From Dehalobacter sp. DCM (GTDB taxonomy: Bacteria; Bacillota; Desulfitobacteriia; Desulfitobacteriales; Syntrophobotulaceae): 64,000 nucleotides of DNA. Location of the stretch: positions 4,307,525-4,371,524 of the forward strand of contig NZ_CP092282.1 of assembly GCF_024972775.1 (NCBI RefSeq), in the 5' to 3' direction. A program made the position numbers and the translations under genes. Below the pieces are notes generated by a model, which was not told the origin of the DNA, searched no databases, and worked only from the letters and a program-made list of their open reading frames with translations. Shown here piece by piece: positions 55,494 through 62,275 of this stretch (positions are counted from its first letter, which is position 1; the number at the start of each line of letters is the position of its first letter).

Positions 55494-56618
55494 ATGAGGT
55501 TATTATCAATTATCCGAAAAGAATTCATCCAAAATATCAGAAATACGAAAGCCAATATTATGATGATCCTATTTCCGATCGTTTTGATTACCATACTGGG
55601 AGCTGCTTTTTCCACTGCATTTTCTAACGATATCGCGCTGGACAATGTCAAGGTTCTTTATACCATCAACGGTGACCAGGAACTTTCCTCAAGCTTCAAA
55701 GGTTTTCTGGATGATTTGCACAACGAGGTCGGAATCACCTTTACTGAAGCAAAGAATAAAGATGCAGCGATCAGCAGTATCAAGAACACGGAATTCTCCT
55801 GTTATATTAACTTGACAGAGGATCCACAGAAAATAGAAATTATTAAGAACGCACGCTTTAACTTTGAGGCGAATTTGGTAGAGTCTCTTGTTAAGTCCTT
55901 TGCTTCCCGATACGAAGCCATCAGTCAAATTGCCCAAAATAATCCCTCTGTTCTGCCCTCCGTTTTGAGCAACCCCGCCATGGACTTTGTGAAGATACAA
56001 TCATTGGATAAGAAACGACAGCCCGGTGCTCTTGACTATTATGCCGTCACCATGCTGACACTCATCTTGATGTACGCATCGCAATCGGGATTTTGGTCTA
56101 TTAAAACAGAAAAAAGCTATAAAACTGGCAACAGAATGCTCTGCGCACCGGTCAACCGCATGGAGATATTGGCAGGCAAAACATTGGGCTCTATCTTTGT
56201 GACTGTTCTTCAGGGAACAATCGTCCTCCTGTTTAGTACGTATGCGCTGAAAGCGTATTGGGGAACAGATATTCCAACCATCTTCCTAATCATCATCTCT
56301 GAGGCTATTCTTGCCGTGAGCTTGGGTACCGGTATTGCTTATCTCATACACAATGACGGTGCAGGCAATGCCATTCTGAATATTATTGTCCCCGTTCTGG
56401 TCTTCCTTGGCGGCGGATATTTCCAATTACCCGAGTCCAGCTCGGTTTTACAAAAAATCACCGCAATATCACCGATAAAATGGACCAATGATGCGCTCTT
56501 CCGAGTCATCTATGATAAGGACTATACTTATGTTATCGCGGCGATTGCGGTCAATCTCTTGGCGGCAGCACTATTCTTGGGTATCGCTGCTCTGTTTTCC
56601 AAAAAGGAGGCGGTATAA
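55494..56618 (+). CDS. ABC-2 type permease
   Basis: A 374-residue permease with one N-terminal helix (about 21-42), a large external loop (about 45-180), and five helices in the C-terminal half, the ABC-2 pattern. Typical motifs are YYAVTMLTLILMYASQSGF and NRMLCAPVNRMEILAGKTLGSI. GGGGGAG precedes the ATG, 14 bases after the ATPase stop. It pairs with the next gene to form a heterodimer. Confidence 0.9.
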   Translation: MRLLSIIRKEFIQNIRNTKANIMMILFPIVLITILGAAFSTAFSNDIALDNVKVLYTINGDQELSSSFKGFLDDLHNEVGITFTEAKNKDAAISSIKNTEFSCYINLTEDPQKIEIIKNARFNFEANLVESLVKSFASRYEAISQIAQNNPSVLPSVLSNPAMDFVKIQSLDKKRQPGALDYYAVTMLTLILMYASQSGFWSIKTEKSYKTGNRMLCAPVNRMEILAGKTLGSIFVTVLQGTIVLLFSTYALKAYWGTDIPTIFLIIISEAILAVSLGTGIAYLIHNDGAGNAILNIIVPVLVFLGGGYFQLPESSSVLQKITAISPIKWTNDALFRVIYDKDYTYVIAAIAVNLLAAALFLGIAALFSKKEAV

Positions 56619-57764
56619 TTGAAAAACCTATGGTTAATCATGCAAAATACACTTAAAATTACCTTTCGAAAAAAGGGGAATATCATTGTTTATCTGCTTC
56701 TTCCCCTACTGGGAATCATGGTTTCCCAAGGCCTATATGCCGGCGCAAAATCCGGTTCTATGCCTATTGCTCTCAATGATCAGGATCAGAGTGTTTTGTC
56801 ACAATACCTCCTGAGTGAAACGGAAAAGACCGGCAACTATCACATCGTCCAACTCGATAACAACGCAATCAAGGATCACCTCTTAGATCAACGCATTCGT
56901 GCCGAAATCATCATCCCTGCCGGTTATGCGCAAAGCATCTTGGCCATGTCTCCCCAAAAAATTGAAATTGTTTCTCTCAAGGGACAGGATACGACCATCT
57001 GGCTGGAGCAGTTCTATAATTTGCAGACACGCAATCTTGCCGATCTGGCGGTTGCGTCAGGCGGAGATCCCGCAGGTTTCAATACGATTTTTGAAGCATA
57101 CAAGGATAATGCGTTAGCCGTACAGGATGTGGCGGTTCAAGACGAAAGTATCAGCAAAAGTATTACTTTAGAAAGTATGGGCTTCCTCCTATTGTTTGTT
57201 ATGCTGGGTAGCGGATTTACCTCCATGCTGATTCTCAATGAAAAGAAATCACGCACGTATTACCGAATTTGCTCCAGCCCGGTTACTGCGAAAGCCTATC
57301 TAGGAGCAAACACACTGAGCAGCATGATCATCATCTCCATCCAGGCACTTATCATTATCCTGGCGTTAGCCTATGCTTTTCACGTCGAAACCTTTGTTCC
57401 GGGTTATATCCTCTTTATCATCCTCTTCTTATTTGGCTTGGTTTCGATTGGGATTGGCCTGGTCACAACTGTCTTCTCCTCTTCATCGTACATGGCGGGA
57501 ACGCTTTCGACCTTGATCGTCACCCCGACGTGCCTCATCGGCGGCTGTTTCTGGCCTGTTTATCTGATGCCGGATATCATGCAGAAAATTGCCCATTTTA
57601 CCCCGCAATGGTGGGCACTCGATGCGATTCAGCGCATTCAGTCCGGCAAGGAGCTGACAGATATCCTGATCAATATCGCCATATTACTTGGTTTTGCTGC
57701 GGCCTTGTTCTTAATTGCCGTCTTCCGATTTGCCCGGGAAGAAAATATTCAGAAGTTCGTTTAG
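56619..57764 (+). CDS. ABC-2 type permease, second subunit
   Basis: A 381-residue partner of the preceding permease with the same layout: one N-terminal helix (about 19-40), an external domain and five C-terminal helices; SMGFLLLFVMLGSGFTSMLILNEKKSRTYYRICSSPV is the conserved ABC-2 segment. The start is TTG 56619, directly after the TAA of the previous gene, with AAGGAGG upstream. It is probably the end of the operon. Confidence 0.9.
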   Translation: MKNLWLIMQNTLKITFRKKGNIIVYLLLPLLGIMVSQGLYAGAKSGSMPIALNDQDQSVLSQYLLSETEKTGNYHIVQLDNNAIKDHLLDQRIRAEIIIPAGYAQSILAMSPQKIEIVSLKGQDTTIWLEQFYNLQTRNLADLAVASGGDPAGFNTIFEAYKDNALAVQDVAVQDESISKSITLESMGFLLLFVMLGSGFTSMLILNEKKSRTYYRICSSPVTAKAYLGANTLSSMIIISIQALIIILALAYAFHVETFVPGYILFIILFLFGLVSIGIGLVTTVFSSSSYMAGTLSTLIVTPTCLIGGCFWPVYLMPDIMQKIAHFTPQWWALDAIQRIQSGKELTDILINIAILLGFAAALFLIAVFRFAREENIQKFV

Positions 57765-57774
57765 ATGGGCTAAG

Positions 57775-57809
57775 CTTACCACGCTGTTTTTATCTGGTGG
57801 AGTTTTTTT
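57775..57809 (+). terminator. Probable terminator of the ABC operon
   Basis: CTTACCA pairs with TGGTGGAG with one bulged base, then TTTTTTT, 11 bases after the permease stop. Confidence 0.5.
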
Positions 57810-57836
57810 CGATGCGCTCATGGTTTATTTTGTGTT

Positions 57837-58268
57837 TTATCTCCCGTTGCCAAAACAGCACGCGCCACTCCCGGCACCCACGCCGCGACCGGAAAATCCT
57901 TTTCCTCCGGAGCCAAGTCCTGTACCCTTGCCGACACCTGTCCCGTCACAATAGGCTGCGTTTGCTTCGATTCGTTGGATCAACGCATCCGCTTCCTGCT
58001 GGGTCAACAATCCTGCAGTCACTTTTTTCTGGATGGCGGCCTTTTTGTTTATCAACATCTGTTCTTTGAATTCTTCCAGCAAACCGGCGTCAGCTGCAAG
58101 CTGGCCAAAGCTTTTCCCTGACTCTCTCTGGTCATAAGCCTGATCCACTGTAATCCCTTTCAATCCGGCATATATCTCCGCGGGAGACTTGTAAGTTGCT
58201 GCTAGCGCTGTCCCAGCTCCTACCAAGATAAGCCCTGCTGTTATAACACCAATAATCACTTTCTTCAT
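57837..58268 (-). CDS. DUF2680-type secreted protein
   Basis: A 143-residue protein with an N-terminal signal peptide (KKVIIGVITAGLILVGAGTALAA, AxA site). A mature helical region follows, with KSFGQLAADAGLLEEFKEQML and KKAAIQKKVTAGLLTQQEADALIQRI, matching DUF2680. The C-terminal tail is glycine-rich (GTGVGKGTGLGSGGKGFSGRGVGAGSGACCFGNG) with a CC pair. Function unknown; the domain is seen in exported Firmicutes proteins. AGGAGG precedes the ATG. It follows the sensor kinase gene on the same strand by 148 bases and is convergent with the ABC operon. Confidence 0.8.
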   Translation of the reverse strand: MKKVIIGVITAGLILVGAGTALAATYKSPAEIYAGLKGITVDQAYDQRESGKSFGQLAADAGLLEEFKEQMLINKKAAIQKKVTAGLLTQQEADALIQRIEANAAYCDGTGVGKGTGLGSGGKGFSGRGVGAGSGACCFGNGR

Positions 58269-58416
58269 TGCTGTTCCTCCTATCTAATCCTATTAGAGCA
58301 TCGCTCTCTTTACTATGTACAGTTTATCGCGACATTATGAAGAAGTAATGGAGAACTCGTGTGAGTTTAGAGAACGACACGTATAGGCCCCCTAAATAAG
58401 TGCCTATCGAATGACC

Positions 58417-59811
58417 TTATATTTCGTAATAATCGAGTGGCAGATATATGCTGACCGTTGTTCCGTTTCCTGCTCTACTGGCCACTTCAATCCGTCCATG
58501 ATGTGCCTCGATCAATGCTTTTGTTATGGTCAGACCAATCCCGGCTCCACCCGTTTTTCTGTCTCTGGATACATCTCCCCTGTAAAACCGTTCAAATATA
58601 TGCGGGAGATCTCCTGCCGGAATGCCGCAGCCGGTATCTCTGATTTCGATAACTGCCTCTTTACCGTCTATATTCAGAGAAACACTGATACTGCCCTGTT
58701 CATCAGTATATTTATAGGCATTGAATAAAATATTGACAACGATCTGATTCAGTCGGTCGACATCCCCTTGTAACATGATTCCGGGCTGAATATGTGTGCT
58801 GAATTCGATTCTCTTTTCTCTGAATAGGGATGTAAAGTTCGCACTGGCCTTTTCCAGTAAATGGGATAAATCCAAAGGAGTCACATTTAAGACAATGGCC
58901 TCATTTTCCACCACCGACAATTCGTTCAGATCAGTGATCAAGCGCGTTATTCGGATGATTTCATCATAGCAGTTGCTCAATCGTTGCGGTGTGACTTCCC
59001 ATACACCGTCGATCATCGCTTCGATATGGCTTTGCAGCGTTGCCAAAGGGGTTCTTAATTCATGGGCGATATCGGACGTCAGCCTTTTGCGCAGCTTTTC
59101 TTGATTTTTTAGAGAACGGGCAAGTCCCTCCGTGGCCTTTGCTAATTCATCGATTTCGATGGTCTGTGAGAGGACCTGCACTGTATCCTCTCTATTTTCG
59201 GCAATCGTCTCTAAGTTGCGCTTAACCCGCATCAACGGCTGCAAAAACTTACCGGCGACATTTTTGCTGATGATCCGTGCTAGCCATACTGAAAGAATCA
59301 GTGCCACCAGAAAAACAAAATTGATTGCCAAGATAAATCCGCGATCTTCCGTTGTGGCGATGATTGAGGTACGACGCCCGATTGCTACTTTCCCGATGCC
59401 CTTTTCTTCGCCTTGGAGACGATATTCCCTATACGTCAGCTTCGACTCAGAAATCACAGGGGTATCCCTCATCATCATTCCCTGTCCGCGGCCCATCATA
59501 TTTCGACCATTGCCGAAGGTGAGCGAATTAAACAACAATGTTCCCGAAGCATCATAGAGCTTGATCTCTGCGTTCTCGCTGTTGGCGTATTGTACAAGCC
59601 GCATCCACTCGACCTGAACAAACCCATTATCTGTAGCGTACCGATCTTCTAGGTACATAACGATTTTTCGATCGCTCTTCAGACTGACCTGTTCAACGTA
59701 ATGATGAAAAAAGTAAAGGATTCCGATATTGCTTAGGGTAAATATAACCAGAACAGAGACAACGGTCACCAGAATAAAATATCGGCGCAACTGTCTATCA
59801 ATCGTAATCAT
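58417..59811 (-). CDS. Sensor histidine kinase with HAMP domain
   Basis: A 464-residue kinase. A helix at about 11-34, an external sensor region (about 36-165), a second helix (about 158-180), then HAMP, the HisKA box LTSDIAHELRTPLATLQSH with the phospho-His, and HATPase_c with NILFNAYKYTDEQG, DTGCGIPAGDLPHIFERFYRG and GGAGIGLTI. The external loop holds NGRNMMGRGQGMMMRD (about 101-116), a cluster of five methionines. Its 5' end overlaps the regulator's stop by 4 bases, so translation is coupled. The DUF2680 gene follows downstream. Confidence 0.93.
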   Translation of the reverse strand: MITIDRQLRRYFILVTVVSVLVIFTLSNIGILYFFHHYVEQVSLKSDRKIVMYLEDRYATDNGFVQVEWMRLVQYANSENAEIKLYDASGTLLFNSLTFGNGRNMMGRGQGMMMRDTPVISESKLTYREYRLQGEEKGIGKVAIGRRTSIIATTEDRGFILAINFVFLVALILSVWLARIISKNVAGKFLQPLMRVKRNLETIAENREDTVQVLSQTIEIDELAKATEGLARSLKNQEKLRKRLTSDIAHELRTPLATLQSHIEAMIDGVWEVTPQRLSNCYDEIIRITRLITDLNELSVVENEAIVLNVTPLDLSHLLEKASANFTSLFREKRIEFSTHIQPGIMLQGDVDRLNQIVVNILFNAYKYTDEQGSISVSLNIDGKEAVIEIRDTGCGIPAGDLPHIFERFYRGDVSRDRKTGGAGIGLTITKALIEAHHGRIEVASRAGNGTTVSIYLPLDYYEI

Positions 59812-60500
59812 AGCCGCTCACCGGTGAATTTATAACCAATACCATATACAGTAGTAACATATAAGGGTTCTTTATAGTCATCCTCGATCTTTTGTCGGAT
59901 ATTTTTAACATGCGTGTCAATTGTCCTCTCATACCCGGCAAAATCAAAACCAAGCGCGCTATCGATTAATTGTGTTCTGGAAAACGTCCGGTTAGTATTC
60001 TTCGCCAGGGTAAGCAGGATACTGAATTCATTGGGTGTAAGCCTTACTTCTTGTCCCTTTTTCCGGACCGTATGTTCCTCTTCATTGATTTCCAAATCAC
60101 CGCTGTTAAAGGAGAGAACGGGACCTGCCAAGTTGTTTCTCGCTGTGCGCCGTAAGATCGCTTTCACCCGCATGACCAATTCCCGGGGGCTGAAAGGCTT
60201 GACTAAATAATCATCTGCACCTAAGGCCAGTCCGTTGATTCGATCTTCTTCAGCGTTCTTTGCTGTGAGCATCAGCACCGGAACATTGGATTCCCGTCGG
60301 ATAAGCCGGCATATCTCTTCCCCGGACAATCCTGGAAGCATGAGGTCTAATATGAGGAAGTCGGGCTTAAGCAAAGGAAATAAGCGGTAAGCTTCTTCCC
60401 CGTTGACAGATGTAAAAACATCGTAACCTTCCTTTTGTAAATAATCTTTAATTACTTCCAACAAATTGACTTCATCGTCCACGACCAGAATCTTTGTCAT
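59808..60500 (-). CDS. OmpR/PhoB-type response regulator
   Basis: A 230-residue regulator. Receiver: LVVDDEVNLLEV, LLKPDFLILDLMLPGLSGEE with the phospho-Asp, and ADDYLVKPFSPRELV with the conserved Lys. A winged-helix DNA-binding domain follows (EHTVRKKGQEVRLTPNEFSILLTLAKNTNRTFSRTQLIDSA, ERTIDTHVKNIRQKIEDD). AAGGAGTGGGAG precedes the ATG. First gene of the operon with the HAMP kinase (4-base overlap). Confidence 0.95.
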   Translation of the reverse strand: MTKILVVDDEVNLLEVIKDYLQKEGYDVFTSVNGEEAYRLFPLLKPDFLILDLMLPGLSGEEICRLIRRESNVPVLMLTAKNAEEDRINGLALGADDYLVKPFSPRELVMRVKAILRRTARNNLAGPVLSFNSGDLEINEEEHTVRKKGQEVRLTPNEFSILLTLAKNTNRTFSRTQLIDSALGFDFAGYERTIDTHVKNIRQKIEDDYKEPLYVTTVYGIGYKFTGERL

Positions 60501-60554
60501 ACTCCCACTCCTTATCCGTCAGGATGGTCATAAGCAATCACTGCTACTTATTCA

Positions 60555-60584
60555 ATTTTACCTTGTTTAATGAATATTCTGCAA
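60555..60584 (-). promoter_or_regulatory. Promoter of the OmpR-type two-component operon
   Basis: TTGCAG (60584-60579) and TAAAAT (60560-60555) with an 18-bp spacer on the minus strand, 55 bases before the start codon. Confidence 0.45.
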
Positions 60585-60660
60585 GCTTCGTATTCTTTTG
60601 CACAAAAAGTCCCTTTGACGTCAGTGTGAAACATCTTAAATATCTCCGAAATAAGAAAAG

Positions 60661-60697
60661 CTTGGCTGGAGCCAAGCCCTTGGCGCAGGCTCCAGCC
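60661..60697. repeat. Overlapping alternative hairpins between panB and the regulator gene
   Basis: CTTGGC-TGGA-GCCAAG (60661-60676) shares bases with the 10-bp stem GGCTGGAGCC/GGCTCCAGCC (60664-60697), so only one can form at a time. Part of the motif (CTTGGCTG) recurs in the panB terminator loop at 60770-60777. Meaning unclear. Confidence 0.5.
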
Positions 60698-60753
60698 CTA
60701 GCAGCACTATATGCATTAGAAAGTCTTTTAGAGTTTTTCTGATATGTAAGCAA

Positions 60754-60788
60754 AAAACACTGCTCCCAGCTTGGCTGCGCAGTGTTTT
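60754..60788 (-). terminator. Terminator after panB
   Basis: AAAACACTGC/GCAGTGTTTT around a 15-base loop, followed on the minus strand by TTTTTTG, 57 bases after the panB stop. Confidence 0.75.
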
Positions 60789-60844
60789 TATCTATTGTAT
60801 ATGATGCCAGGTTATACAGTGACGTGTCGATTGGATTCTAACGC

Positions 60845-61699
60845 TTATTGCTTGTTCTCGATTTTTTCTAACAGTTTTTCGCGCTCGCCATTAATAAAGT
60901 TGTAATGGTGGCAGGTATCCGGATACTGTTGTCCGACGACATCGTCTTTATAGCCATTCAATGCCTCAAGAATGATCGAATTCAGGTCAACATATTTCTT
61001 AACAAATTTCGGGGTAAACGCATCGAAGAATCCCAGCATGTCATGAACTATCATGAGCTGACCATGGACATGGGGACCTGCCCCAATCCCAATAACCGGG
61101 ATATTGGCACGTTCAGCAACTATTTTGCCGACTTCCGGCGGAATCGCTTCCAGAAGCAGCAGGCTGATACCGGCTTCTTCCAGGATCTTGGCGTCTTCAA
61201 TGATCCGCAGCGCCCCGGCGCAATCTCTGCCTTGAGACTTCAAGCCACCGAGTTGAGCCATGGACTGCGGTGTCAGGCCAAGATGTCCCATGACTGGTAT
61301 AGTCGCCTTCACCATGGCTTCGACGGTATCCGCCATATTGGCTCCACCCTCAATTTTGACTGCATCACAACCTGCTTCAGCCATAAAACGGCTGGCGTTG
61401 CGAATGGCTTCCTTTTTGCTGATCTGATAGGTCATGTAGGGCATATCCCCCACCAGAAATGATGACGGCGAGCCTTTACGTACAGCCTTAGCGTGAGTAA
61501 CCATCGTATCCAAATCCATACCAAGAGTCGTTTCTTCTCCCATGACCGTCATCGCCATTGAATCCCCGACAAGAACGATATCTATACCAGCCTTCTCTTC
61601 GAGAAGTGCCATTGGATAGTCATAGCAGGTCAGCATGGTAATTTTTTCACCAGCGTTAATCTTTGTGTGCAGTGTGTTAATGTTTACTTTCGGACGCAT
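60845..61699 (-). CDS. panB: 3-methyl-2-oxobutanoate hydroxymethyltransferase
   Basis: A 284-residue (beta/alpha)8 enzyme making ketopantoate for pantothenate and CoA. It begins INTLHTKINAGEKITMLTCYDYPMALLEEKAGIDIVLVGDSMAM with the Mg2+ Asp; GAPSSFLVGDMPYMTYQI-type and VKIEGG (second metal Glu) are followed by PVMGHLGLTPQSMAQLGGLKSQG and IPVIGIGAGPHVHGQLMIVHDMLGF. Length is normal. TTGGAGGG precedes the ATG. It stands alone: panC and panD are not adjacent here. Confidence 0.96.
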   Translation of the reverse strand: MRPKVNINTLHTKINAGEKITMLTCYDYPMALLEEKAGIDIVLVGDSMAMTVMGEETTLGMDLDTMVTHAKAVRKGSPSSFLVGDMPYMTYQISKKEAIRNASRFMAEAGCDAVKIEGGANMADTVEAMVKATIPVMGHLGLTPQSMAQLGGLKSQGRDCAGALRIIEDAKILEEAGISLLLLEAIPPEVGKIVAERANIPVIGIGAGPHVHGQLMIVHDMLGFFDAFTPKFVKKYVDLNSIILEALNGYKDDVVGQQYPDTCHHYNFINGEREKLLEKIENKQ

Positions 61700-61913
61700 T
61701 GTCTCTTTCCCTCCAAATTACATTAAAATGATTATGTAAAATCATTAAATAATAATATATACTAAACGCGGCGGATTGTCTACCCCCTGCCGACACTTTT
61801 CCACGCTGGGAGTACACCAATTTTTGTCACCAGACACGTCATTTTACACGGCTGCACTATTGCACGCTTAAAAACGGGCAGCATCGCGCTTTTGACCCAA
61901 ATAAATTAATTTA

Positions 61914-62195
61914 AGGGTTAACAAGGTACTAGTGCCATGTAAACCCTAATTCCTGTACATCCTTGCGGCAGATTTCATGTAATACTGCGTTGTCTTGCCG
62001 CTCCTACACCCTCCATGGTGTCCGCGGCATTAGTCCATCCGTGGACGTTAATCGGCATACGCTAGGTATGCCTTGCCTCCGACGGCCAAGGATGGCCTAG
62101 TGTCGCGATGCCATGGATGGCAAGGAGCGACCGCCTTGTCTTACAAGAAATCTGCTCGCAATTATATTACAGTTTTAGAGTTTACAAGGCACTAG
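61914..62195. repeat. Quasi-palindromic multi-hairpin repeat element
   Basis: A ~280-bp element in the panB-uvrA gap. Terminal inverted repeats of 21 bases (61929-61949 and 62175-62195; 19 of 21 match, core ACTAG) enclose two divergent inverted arms. They share GCAGATTTC and TGTAA (61968-61982 and 62141-62155). Inside are five hairpins: ACACC..GGTGT (62006-62021), GTCCA-TCCG-TGGAC (62033-62046), GGCATAC-GCTAG-GTATGCC (62054-62072, the centre), GGCCA-AGGA-TGGCC (62084-62097) and TGCCA-TGGA-TGGCA (62109-62122). A third copy of the end motif lies just outside at 61914-61932, inverted around ACTAGT. The rest of 61700-62275 holds no gene. Confidence 0.85.
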
Positions 62196-62200
62196 AGCAT

Positions 62201-62231
62201 AAAAATGACACCAATCATTAAGGTTGGTGTC
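62201..62231 (-). terminator. Terminator after uvrA
   Basis: GACACCAA/TTGGTGTC stem with a 9-base loop, then ATTTTT on the minus strand, 45 bases after the uvrA stop. Confidence 0.8.
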
Positions 62232-62275
62232 GGAGATTTTCATTATTTCCAAAAGCTAATTGCTTTTTGGACTCC

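Noticed and set aside
57269-58069. 266-codon plus-strand frame over the second ABC permease
   Set aside because: It is a +1 shadow of the permease gene, rich in Cys, His and Arg, and runs past the operon terminator.
60544-60753. 69-codon minus-strand frame between panB and the regulator gene
   Set aside because: It spans a terminator and overlapping hairpins, lacks a ribosome site and overlaps the probable promoter at 60555-60584.
62006-62122. CRISPR-like array in the panB-uvrA gap
   Set aside because: The repeated hairpins differ in sequence and orientation and have no regular spacers. The palindromic layout is not that of a CRISPR.
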